Below, piece by piece: positions 1-5,128 of a stretch of DNA of 5,128 nucleotides. Position numbers and translations under genes: made by a program. Below the pieces are notes generated by a model. The model saw nothing but the letters and a program-made list of their open reading frames with translations, searched no databases and was not told the origin of the DNA. The DNA is from DASTPP01 sp035762175. GTDB taxonomy: Bacteria; Myxococcota_A; Polyangia; Polyangiales; Polyangiaceae. The DNA is taken from positions 1 through 5,128 of the forward strand of contig DASTPP010000194.1 of assembly GCA_035762175.1 (NCBI GenBank), written 5' to 3'. The first letter of the stretch is position 1. Each line of letters opens with the position of its first letter.

Positions 1-935
1 GGGGCGGGGCCGCCCAGAGCTCGTGCGGCGGCCTCAGCTCGCCCGATGAAGTGCGCCGCCAGGACGGGCAATACACCTACACCGCGGGGGGGCAAACCTT
101 CACGAAGCCAGTCACCTTCTACGCGCCGAAGGCGGGCACGCAGACCGCCCCTTGCCCCATGTTGGTCTTGGTGCCGGGCGGCTGTAGCGACAAGGCGAGC
201 ATCGAGTGGGCCGCACCCTACCTCGCCTCGCGCGGCTACGTCGCCGCGGCCGTGACGGTCAACGCCGCCGCGGCCGGCGGCGCCTCGGCCGTGCAGGTCT
301 GCGCCGACGCCACCGTCGCGGCCATCGGCGCCCTGCTCTCGCCCGACAACCCTTTCGCCGCCGACGGCGACCCGTCTCGCGTGGGGGCGGCGGGCTACTC
401 GCTCGGCGCGCGAGCGCTCACGCGCGTGCAAGAAGAAGATCGGCGCGTCGGCGCCGTCGTCGAGTTCGACAACCTCGCGCTCAGCGAAGACGGCGACGCC
501 GGCTCGCCCGCGTGCGAGAACGTGCCGGGGGTCGTTCGCGCGCCGCGCGTGCCGGCGATGGGCCAAGCCTCGGAGATGTGCTCCCCCGAGGCGCAGGCGG
601 GCGGCCGCGACGCCAAGCAGACCGCGCTGCGCCACTGGAAGGGCGCCGGACAGCCGGCGATGCAGCTCGTCTTCGCCGGCTCGAACCACGCTTCGTTCGG
701 CGCGAGCGCGAGCGCCGCGCTCAAGCCTTACTTTCTCGCGTACGCGGCCGCCTGGTTCGACCGCTGGCTCAAGGGCGACGAGGGCGCGAGCGAGCGCTTG
801 CTCGCGGACACCGTCGACCCGGGCCTCGCCGGCGTCGAGGCGCGAACGCGCGCGCAGCTCCTCAGCGCGACCTGGACGTCGGGCGCGTTCTTCGACGGGC
901 ACGATTGCGGCGACCTGCTCGCCGGCTGTCCTTGA
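1..935 (+). CDS. Alpha/beta hydrolase, dienelactone hydrolase-like, 5'-truncated by window edge
   Basis: The frame is open from position 3 to the TGA at 933-935, so the true start is probably upstream. A GTG at 51 is the only internal candidate near the edge, and 16 more in-frame codons precede it. Counting that GTG as residue 1, there is a beta-strand and oxyanion-type turn (MLVLVPGG, 37-44), the nucleophile elbow GYSLG with Ser117, and a histidine in GSNHASFG (His213). This is the order of a serine hydrolase triad. The acid is unclear: Glu175 sits where the family usually has Asp after the next strand, and Asp140 is another option. The C-terminal helix (AWFDRWLKGD) is typical of dienelactone hydrolase/cutinase-like enzymes. 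Eight cysteines, one of them before position 51, suggest an exported disulfide-bonded protein, but no signal peptide is visible. It probably cleaves an ester; the substrate is unknown. It converges on the kinase gene. Confidence 0.85.
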   Translation, partial: GGAAQSSCGGLSSPDEVRRQDGQYTYTAGGQTFTKPVTFYAPKAGTQTAPCPMLVLVPGGCSDKASIEWAAPYLASRGYVAAAVTVNAAAAGGASAVQVCADATVAAIGALLSPDNPFAADGDPSRVGAAGYSLGARALTRVQEEDRRVGAVVEFDNLALSEDGDAGSPACENVPGVVRAPRVPAMGQASEMCSPEAQAGGRDAKQTALRHWKGAGQPAMQLVFAGSNHASFGASASAALKPYFLAYAAAWFDRWLKGDEGASERLLADTVDPGLAGVEARTRAQLLSATWTSGAFFDGHDCGDLLAGCP

Positions 936-1002
936 GGCCGGCGCCGTCCGGTCGCACGTCGAAGCTCGCCGCGTGCGTGCTCCGCCAGCCGCGCGCTCGA
1001 GC
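936..1002. other. Convergent intergenic gap between hydrolase and kinase genes
   Basis: This 67-bp gap lies between two stop codons facing each other, so a bidirectional terminator is expected. The best inverted repeat is CGCACG at 953-958 with CGTGCG at 972-977, a 6-bp stem with a 13-nt loop. No T-run follows on either strand, so it is not a canonical intrinsic terminator, and a 6-bp match is unremarkable in sequence this GC-rich. Confidence 0.25.
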
Positions 1003-2298
1003 TCAGGCGCGCGCTTCGGCCGGCAGCTCGGGCGCGAAGCCGGCCTCGACGGCGCGGTAATCGGCGAGGGCGTCGAGGCGCGCGAGCACCGAGTAGAAGC
1101 CGAACTGGAGGCGGTTGAGAAAGAGCACCTCGGGCGGAATGGGCGCGTGCCCCTCGGGCAGGTGCTTGCGGGCGACGGCGGCGACGGCGCGCACGTCGTC
1201 GAAGAGCGAGGCGGCGTAGGCGCGCGTCAGGCGGAAGGGCGAGGCGAAGACGGGCTCGAAGCAGCGCCGCGTGTACGCGACCGCGACCTCGGCGTAGGGG
1301 CCGGGGGGCGCCGCGAGCAGCGCCGCGACCGCGCGCCGGAAGCCCGCTTCGTCGCCCCCGACGGCCGCGCGGTGGACGGCCGCGCTCAGGGGCAGGCGCT
1401 CGGGCGGCAGCGGCTGAATGCAGCCAAAGTCGAGGAAGGTCACGGCGCCGTCGGGGTGAAACAGGTAGTTGCCCGGGTGCGGGTCGGCGTTGAAGGCGCC
1501 GAGCACGAGGCTACCCTTGAAGACGAAGTGCCACAGCGTCTCGCACCACGCCCGCCGCTCGGGCTCGGGCGCGGCGCAGGCCGCGTCGAACGACGCCCCC
1601 GCGACGAACTCGGTCGTCAACACGCGGCGCGAGCTACACTCGGGAAAGACCCGCGGAATGCGCACGCGCGCGTCGGGCGCGAAGAAGCGGGCGAAGCGCG
1701 CCTGCGCGGCCGCCTCGAGCCCATAGTCGAGCTCTTCGAGAAAGCGCTGGCGCACCACCGCCGCCATGGCCTTGGCCGGCCCGCGCTTGGCGCCGCCGAG
1801 CGCGGCCAGCCCCTCGAGAATGGCGGTGTTGGCCAGATCGCCCTCGAGCGCCCGATCGACGCCCGGGTGCTGCACCTTGACGGCGACCTCTTCGCCCGAG
1901 TGCAGCCGCGCCCGGTGCACCTGCCCGAGCGAGGCGCTGGCGAAGGGGGTCTCGTCGAACGCGGCGAACGCCCGCTCGGGCGGCGAGCCGAGCTCGGCGG
2001 TGATCAGGGCGCGCACCTCGCCATAGGGAGACGGCGGCGCCGCGCGCTGCAGGCCCTTGAGCGCCGACTCGTACGCCTCGCGCTGCCCTTCGGGCACCAG
2101 GCCGTCGATGTACCCGGCCATCTGGCCGAGCTTGGCCGCCAGCCCGCGCATCGTCCCGAGCGTGCGGGCCACCTCGAGCGCCGTGGACGCCTCGCCCGGG
2201 GCCACCACCGCCCCCACCCCCGCCCGCACCCCCGCCGCCGCCAGCCGGGCGAGGCGGCCGAAGCGCCCCGTCGGCACCTTTCGTTCTTCGTGGTTCAC
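1003..2298 (-). CDS. ABC1/AarF/UbiB-family atypical protein kinase-like protein
   Basis: This 431-residue protein carries the ABC1 kinase-like motifs in order. They are the family-specific KxGQ (Lys56-Gln59), an Ala/Ser-rich nucleotide loop followed by GQVH (118-127, ASAS where AAAS is usual), the lysine in VAVKVQHPGV (Lys141), ELDYGLEA (189-196), the catalytic-loop equivalent NADPHPGN (Asp272, Asn277) and the metal-binding DFG (290-292). Known relatives act as ATPases or small-molecule kinases supporting isoprenoid-lipid or ubiquinone biosynthesis; substrate here is unknown. No C-terminal membrane helix pair like that of UbiB is obvious. The GTG at 2298 is the earliest possible start because an in-frame TAG lies at 2305-2307. 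A second GTG at codon 8 is an alternative, and neither has a strong ribosome binding site. It lies 130 bp downstream of the membrane-protein gene on the same strand and could be cotranscribed. Family certain; biological role inferred only broadly. Confidence 0.93.
   Translation of the reverse strand: MNHEERKVPTGRFGRLARLAAAGVRAGVGAVVAPGEASTALEVARTLGTMRGLAAKLGQMAGYIDGLVPEGQREAYESALKGLQRAAPPSPYGEVRALITAELGSPPERAFAAFDETPFASASLGQVHRARLHSGEEVAVKVQHPGVDRALEGDLANTAILEGLAALGGAKRGPAKAMAAVVRQRFLEELDYGLEAAAQARFARFFAPDARVRIPRVFPECSSRRVLTTEFVAGASFDAACAAPEPERRAWCETLWHFVFKGSLVLGAFNADPHPGNYLFHPDGAVTFLDFGCIQPLPPERLPLSAAVHRAAVGGDEAGFRRAVAALLAAPPGPYAEVAVAYTRRCFEPVFASPFRLTRAYAASLFDDVRAVAAVARKHLPEGHAPIPPEVLFLNRLQFGFYSVLARLDALADYRAVEAGFAPELPAEARA
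2211..2233 (-). other. G-quadruplex-capable tract in the 5' coding region of the kinase mRNA
   Basis: On the coding (minus) strand the tract reads as G-runs of 5, 3, 5 and 5 separated by loops TGC, C and T (3, 1 and 1 nt), a textbook intramolecular G4 pattern. It begins 65 nt after the GTG start and spans codons 22-30, where Gly23, Gly27 and Gly29 are all GGG. Folding and any effect on translation are inferred, not shown. Confidence 0.5.
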
Positions 2299-2322
2299 GC
2301 CCCGCTACGATGCACGCGGCCG

Positions 2323-2341
2323 GCGGCGCGTGGCACGCCGC
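2323..2341 (-). promoter_or_regulatory. Hairpin in the leader of the kinase gene
   Basis: On the minus strand this 19-nt element folds as GCGGCGTG, loop CCA, CGCGCCGC: an 8-bp stem with one G-U pair and a 3-nt loop. It ends 24 nt before the kinase GTG and lies between that gene and the membrane-protein gene. No U-run follows, so it is not a standard terminator. It could be a processing or attenuation element, an operator, or chance in GC-rich DNA. Confidence 0.3.
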
Positions 2342-2389
2342 TTCGACGACCCGTCCGAGTGGCTGCATGACACGCGCGGGCGGCGCTCG

Positions 2390-2467
2390 TCAATCTTCGG
2401 ATGCCGCCGGCGCGGCGCCGATCTCGGGTCAGTCTTCGGACGTCGCCGGCGCGGCGCCGATCTCGGG
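2390..2467 (-). repeat. Two-copy 39-bp tandem repeat spanning the membrane-protein stop codon
   Basis: Copies at 2390-2428 and 2429-2467 abut exactly and match at 36 of 39 positions. On the minus strand the upstream copy (2467 to 2429) encodes PEIGAAPATSED followed by TGA, the real end of the membrane protein. The downstream copy (2428 to 2390) encodes PEIGAAPAASED and another TGA in the same frame. The length is exactly 13 codons. Of the three differences, one is a synonymous change in the Asp codon and two fall in the Thr/Ala codon. Confidence 0.95.
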
Positions 2468-2941
2468 GCGCCCGCCGGGCCGCCGGAGCTTCGGGCGCCA
2501 CACCCCGAGCACCACGTTCGCCGCCGCGATGACGAGGAGCATCGCCAGCCCCCCCTTCTCGCGGCCGGCGAGCTCGGCGAGCCCGCCGGCGTCGCCCTCG
2601 CCACGCGCGAGGGCGCGCACGAGCGCCTCGACCTCGCGGGCCCGGGCCTGCATGCCGAACGAGCCCTCGAGCGCCACCACCGTCGTCGACAGCTTGAGCC
2701 AGGCCCACCCCGCGTTGATGAAGGCGCGGTGCAGCGCCATGGCGAGCAAGCCGGTCACGAGCGCGACCGCCACCGAGGGGATGATGAGCGCCACGAAGAG
2801 GCGGCCGATCGCCTCGCGCAGCACCAGCGCTTCGGCCGGCGGGCGCGCCTCGGCGGCGTAGAGCAGCACCAAAAAGGCGAGGTAGCCGCCCATCATGCCG
2901 ATCGAGCCGAACGTGTGCAGGCCCTTCATCACGCGTTTCAT
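2429..2941 (-). CDS. Small four-helix inner-membrane protein, function unknown (DUF2269/CopD-like look)
   Basis: This 170-residue protein starts at the ATG at 2941, chosen because AGGGCGG lies 7 nt upstream; the open frame continues further up but is arginine-rich and non-coding in character. Four hydrophobic segments are visible, near residues 8-30, 47-70, 77-97 and 131-148. Conserved-looking features are the Gly-rich first helix (GLHTFGSIGMMGGY) with His9, PSVAVALVTGLLAM with His71 just after it, WAWLK (79-83) with Glu92 in the third helix, and NVVLGVWRP (142-150) closing the fourth. Residues 98-130 form a charged loop. His and Trp near helix ends recall DUF2269/CopD-like proteins, but I cannot assign a family with certainty. 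The last 12 residues are a Pro/Ala/acidic tail lying inside the 39-bp tandem repeat. It is the first gene of a possible two-gene unit with the ABC1 kinase and is divergent from the DUF3422 gene. Confidence 0.85.
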   Translation of the reverse strand: MKRVMKGLHTFGSIGMMGGYLAFLVLLYAAEARPPAEALVLREAIGRLFVALIIPSVAVALVTGLLAMALHRAFINAGWAWLKLSTTVVALEGSFGMQARAREVEALVRALARGEGDAGGLAELAGREKGGLAMLLVIAAANVVLGVWRPKLRRPGGRPEIGAAPATSED

Positions 2942-2948
2942 GGGTCGA

Positions 2949-2955
2949 CCGCCCT
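2949..2955 (-). promoter_or_regulatory. Ribosome binding site of the membrane-protein gene
   Basis: AGGGCGG on the minus strand, preceded by AA, is a near-match to the Shine-Dalgarno sequence. It lies 7 nt before the ATG at 2941. This decides that start over far-upstream in-frame candidates and over the ATG at codon 5. Confidence 0.65.
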
Positions 2956-2981
2956 TTCGCGAGGGCCACTCGGCCCATCCG

Positions 2982-3010
2982 ACCTTGGCCGGGCGGGCCC
3001 CTGGCGTCAA
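2982..3010 (-). promoter_or_regulatory. Candidate sigma70-type promoter for the membrane-protein gene
   Basis: On the minus strand TTGACG (3010-3005) matches five of six bases of the -35 consensus. It is followed after exactly 17 nt by CAAGGT (2987-2982), which keeps only the A at position 2 and the final T of the -10 consensus. Transcription would begin near 2975, giving a leader of about 35 nt. The -10 is weak, as is common in GC-rich genomes, so this is tentative. Confidence 0.3.
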
Positions 3011-3155
3011 AGGGGGCGGGCGCCTTCGATCGGCGGGGCGCACCGACACCGGCGCCCGGACGCACGACGCCTCGCGCCTGGCGCCGGCCTCGACGCGGCG
3101 AAGGCGCCCGGTTGCGTATGCGCTCCCGCCCCGGACACGCCAGAGTGAACGCCTC

Positions 3156-3160
3156 GGAGG
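3156..3160 (+). promoter_or_regulatory. Ribosome binding site of the DUF3422 gene
   Basis: GGAGG, preceded by C, lies 5 nt before the ATG at 3166. It supports that ATG over earlier in-frame candidates: a TTG at 3112 and a GTG at 3145. Confidence 0.75.
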
Positions 3161-3165
3161 CGCGC

Positions 3166-4395
3166 ATGGATCACGAGCTGAGACAGGTTCTCGACGGCGT
3201 TGCACACAATCGACCCACCGTCCCGGTCGGGGCCTCGGCGCTGGTTCTGCACGAGGCGCGGTTGCACGCCGACGACGGCGCCGCCTCGCGCGCCTACGCC
3301 CACGCCTTCGCCGTCGCGAGCGGGCACGCGCCCCCCGGCGGCGACGCCGACCACCTGCTGGCCGAGACGGCCGAGGGGCTTTGGAAGTGGGAGCGGCACG
3401 GCGAGTTCACCACGTGGACGGTCGTGTTGCCAGGCACCTTCGAGCCTTCGGCCCCCGTCCGCGCGCCGGCGATGCTGGCCGACGCGCCGGGCGAGCGCTT
3501 CGTCGCCGCGGCCGTGTTCGTGTCCCCCGACGCCCCCTCCGACGACGCGCTCGACCGGGCGCTCGGCGCCGAAACGCCCGAGAACGAGCGCGCCGGCTCG
3601 ACGATCTCGGGCGGCCTCGCGTCGGTCTGGACGGCCTTCCGCATCGGCGGCGATGGCTGGACGCGCTTTCTCTTCGCCGACCGGGGCCTGAACCGTTTTC
3701 GCCGCGGCCGCGTCGTCCGGCGGCTGCTCGAGATCGAGATGTATCGCATCGCGGCGCTGCTCGCCTTCCCCCTCGCGAAGCGGACGTGGCGCGAGATTGA
3801 CGCGCTCGAGCTCAAGGTGGGCGCGGCGATCGCGCGCGAAGATCGGCCCGAGGGCGAGGTGCTCGACGAGCTCATCGACGCGAGCCGCGCCATCGAGCGC
3901 ATGGCGTACGAGACCGCCTTCCGCTTCGGGGCCGCGGCCGCCTACAGCCGCCTCGTCGACCAGCGGCTCGTCGAATTCCGCGAGGCGCGCATCGAAGGGC
4001 TGCAGCGGCTGTCGACCTTCCTCGCCCGCCGCTTCGCGCCCGCCATGGACACCTGCGCCGCCACGCGGGCCCGCCTCGAGACGCTCGCCAAGCGGGTCGA
4101 GCGGGCGGCGGGCATGATCCGCACGCGCGTCGACCTCACCCGCGCGGCGCAGAACCAGCGGCTGCTCGGGTCGATGGACGACAACGCGAGGGCGCAGCTT
4201 CGGCTGCAGAAGGCGGTCGAGGGCTTCTCGGTCGCGGCGATCAGCTACTACGCGTACTCGCTGCTCGCCAAGGCGCTGGCGCCCGGGGCCCACGCGCTCG
4301 GCGAGTCGCGCGAAGTGGTCTTCAACGCCGCGCTGGTCGTCGCGGTGGTCAGCGGGGTTTGGGCCTCGTCGCACCGGGTGCGCAAGCACCTCTGA
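3166..4395 (+). CDS. DUF3422-family protein with C-terminal membrane helix pair, function unknown
   Basis: This 409-residue protein matches from memory the conserved pattern of DUF3422, an uncharacterised bacterial family of roughly this length. The landmarks in order are WERHGEFTTWT (75-85), VWTAFRIGGDGWTRFL (154-169), GRVVRRLLEIEMYRIAALLA (181-200), RFGAAAAYSRLV (253-264), FREARIEGLQRLSTFLARR (271-289), PAMDTCAA (292-299), RTRVDL (319-324), QNQRLLGSMDD (329-339) and LRLQKAVEGFSVAAISYY (345-362). Two hydrophobic segments near 354-371 and 384-400 form a hairpin with a short loop and a basic end, so it is probably an inner-membrane protein with a large soluble N-terminal part. Residues 205-350 look largely helical and may form coiled coil. 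The layout recalls CorA-type proteins, but the GMN motif of CorA is absent, so transport is only a speculation. The ATG is set by a GGAGG 5 nt upstream. The 3' end overlaps the convergent LysR gene. Confidence 0.9.
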   Translation: MDHELRQVLDGVAHNRPTVPVGASALVLHEARLHADDGAASRAYAHAFAVASGHAPPGGDADHLLAETAEGLWKWERHGEFTTWTVVLPGTFEPSAPVRAPAMLADAPGERFVAAAVFVSPDAPSDDALDRALGAETPENERAGSTISGGLASVWTAFRIGGDGWTRFLFADRGLNRFRRGRVVRRLLEIEMYRIAALLAFPLAKRTWREIDALELKVGAAIAREDRPEGEVLDELIDASRAIERMAYETAFRFGAAAAYSRLVDQRLVEFREARIEGLQRLSTFLARRFAPAMDTCAATRARLETLAKRVERAAGMIRTRVDLTRAAQNQRLLGSMDDNARAQLRLQKAVEGFSVAAISYYAYSLLAKALAPGAHALGESREVVFNAALVVAVVSGVWASSHRVRKHL

Positions 4396-5128
4396 CGCCC
4401 CCCGGGCTTCGACCCGCCGCCCGCCCCGGCGCCCCGCGCCGCCCGCCGGCCGGGGCCGCGGGCGCGGGGCCGGACGTCACCTGCGCGAACGAGCCGACGA
4501 GCCAGTCCCAGACGGCGGCGACGCGCGCGACCGGACGCAGCGCGGCGTGCGCGACGAGCCAGACCGCCCCCTCGGTCGGCGGCGCCGAGGGGACCTCGAA
4601 CGGCTCGAGCCCGCCCGCGCGCTCGGCGACGGCCGAAGGCGCGACGAGCAGGCCGACGCCCCGCTGCGCCGCCACCAGCAGCGTCGCGAGCTCGGTCGCG
4701 CGGAAGACGACGCGCGCGCCGGGCACGTGCGCGGCGAGCCACCGCGCCTCGGGCAGGTGCGCGAGCCCCGCGTCCCACGAGAGCCAGGGCAGCTCGGCGA
4801 GCGGCGCGCCCCGCCGGAGGGCGAGCCCCGGCGAGCGTACGACCGCGAGCCGGAACGACGCGAGGCGCTGCACGACCAGCTCGCCCTTCGCGGGCCGCAC
4901 CGTGCGAATGGCCAGGTCGGCCTCGCGCGTCGCCAGGTCGACGAGCGCCGTCGCGGGCGCCAGCTCGAGCGTCAGCTCGGGGTAGCTCTCGCGCAGGCGC
5001 GGCAGGGCGGGCACGACGAAGAGCGAGGCGATCGTCGAGAGCACCGCGAGGCGCACCCGGCCCACCGGCCGCGTCTCGAGGCCCGACAGCTCGCGCACCA
5101 TGCCCGCCGCGGCCGCCTCGGCCTGCTC
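4349..5128 (-). CDS. LysR-family transcriptional regulator, N-terminal DNA-binding domain outside window
   Basis: The frame is open from the right edge, so the helix-turn-helix domain and start codon are missing; an ATG at 5101 is internal. Visible from the edge are the end of an Ala/Glu-rich linker helix (EQAEAAAAG), then a full LysR effector-binding domain. This opens with GRVRLAVLSTIASLFVVPALPRL, has the periplasmic-binding-protein-like ATREADLAIRTVRP (about 66-79 counting from the edge) and the hinge and second lobe ATELATLLVAAQRGVGLLVAPS (144-165), and ends at WDWLVGSFAQ. The effector is unknown; LysR regulators usually control a divergent neighbour, which would lie beyond the edge. After the domain, about 43 residues of Gly/Pro/Ala/Arg-rich sequence (4480 to 4352) run into the DUF3422 gene and use uncommon codons such as AGA, AGG, AAA and GCA. 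The tail may result from a one-base shift (see findings). Confidence 0.9.
   Translation of the reverse strand, partial: EQAEAAAAGMVRELSGLETRPVGRVRLAVLSTIASLFVVPALPRLRESYPELTLELAPATALVDLATREADLAIRTVRPAKGELVVQRLASFRLAVVRSPGLALRRGAPLAELPWLSWDAGLAHLPEARWLAAHVPGARVVFRATELATLLVAAQRGVGLLVAPSAVAERAGGLEPFEVPSAPPTEGAVWLVAHAALRPVARVAAVWDWLVGSFAQVTSGPAPAAPAGGRRGAPGRAAGRSPGGVRGACAPGATRPKPR
4431..4470. terminator. Inverted repeat between DUF3422 and LysR ends, possible bidirectional terminator
   Basis: GCCCCGCGCC at 4431-4440 and GGCGCGGGGC at 4461-4470 form a perfect 10-bp stem with a 20-nt loop. It starts 35 bp after the DUF3422 stop codon and lies in the low-complexity tail of the LysR frame. There is no T-run on either strand, and the local sequence is almost all G and C, so chance pairing is possible. 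Confidence 0.35.

Larger units (their letters stand above)
2942..3165. other. Divergent intergenic region between membrane-protein and DUF3422 genes
   Basis: These 224 bp separate two divergently transcribed genes and must hold promoters for both unless the genes are read from elsewhere. Only the minus-strand candidate at 2982-3010 is recognisable. For the plus strand I could not find a convincing -35/-10 pair. The reading frames crossing the region are rich in Arg, Pro and Ala and look non-coding. Confidence 0.5.

Noticed and set aside
206..1060. Plus-strand frame overlapping the hydrolase gene
   Set aside because: It consists largely of arginine and alanine runs, an off-frame reading of GCG/CGC-rich codons; the hydrolase frame has a proper nucleophile elbow and catalytic histidine.
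973..2370. Long plus-strand open frame (465 codons) opposite the ABC1 kinase gene
   Set aside because: It is rich in Arg, Gly and Glu with no recognisable motifs and mirrors the codon phase of a clear kinase gene; such antisense frames stay open by base composition in GC-rich DNA.
2390..2467. Repeat pair as a CRISPR or att-site remnant
   Set aside because: There are only two copies with no spacer between them, in frame with a gene and including its stop codon, so a coding tandem duplication explains it better.
2057..3148. Plus-strand frame across the kinase 5' end, the membrane-protein gene and the divergent region
   Set aside because: It crosses several unrelated regions without a ribosome binding site or family signature and is rich in Arg, Pro and Ala.
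3112..3165. Earlier TTG or GTG start for the DUF3422 protein
   Set aside because: There is no ribosome binding site before these codons, whereas GGAGG lies 5 nt before the ATG at 3166.
2942..3205. N-terminal extension of the membrane protein up to 3205
   Set aside because: The extra 88 residues are Arg/Pro/Ala-rich without hydrophobic or domain character, and AGGGCGG sits at the right distance before the ATG at 2941.
3007..4389. Long minus-strand open frame (460 codons) opposite the DUF3422 gene
   Set aside because: It has low-complexity Arg/Gly/Ala composition, while the opposite strand carries conserved family motifs and a good ribosome binding site.

Overview
The window is very GC-rich bacterial chromosomal DNA. 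Codon third positions are mostly G or C, and GTG as well as ATG starts are used. The gene families and base composition fit a high-GC proteobacterium or myxobacterium-like organism (Myxococcota is my best guess). No rRNA, marker gene or mobile element settles this. I see five protein-coding genes, two cut by the window edges, and no RNA genes, CRISPR arrays, insertion sequences or phage genes.

Layout. Positions 1-935 (+) hold the 3' part of a probably exported, cysteine-rich alpha/beta hydrolase of the dienelactone hydrolase type. It converges across a 67-bp gap on an ABC1/UbiB-type atypical kinase gene at 1003-2298 (-). Upstream of the kinase on the same strand, 130 bp away, is a small four-helix membrane protein at 2429-2941 (-). 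The two minus-strand genes may form a transcription unit. A 224-bp divergent region separates them from 3166-4395 (+), which encodes a protein of the uncharacterised DUF3422 family with two C-terminal membrane helices. That gene converges on, and overlaps by 47 bp, a LysR-type regulator at 4349-5128 (-), whose DNA-binding domain lies beyond the right edge.

How the genes fit together. Nothing ties all five into one pathway. The kinase and the small membrane protein are plausible partners by position, and DUF3422 is divergent from them. The hydrolase and the regulator look like independent neighbours.

Most interesting local structure. (1) A 39-bp tandem duplication carries the last 12 codons plus the stop codon of the membrane-protein gene, so a second in-frame tail and stop lie directly after the first. 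(2) The LysR reading frame runs about 43 residues past its normal domain end, through low-complexity sequence, into the neighbouring gene; one base fewer would give a TGA exactly at the domain end. (3) A short-looped G-quadruplex-capable tract, built from three GGG glycine codons, lies about 65 nt inside the kinase mRNA, and a strong hairpin stands just before its start codon. I found no convincing new multi-gene system; the DUF3422 protein is the best candidate for unexplained function.
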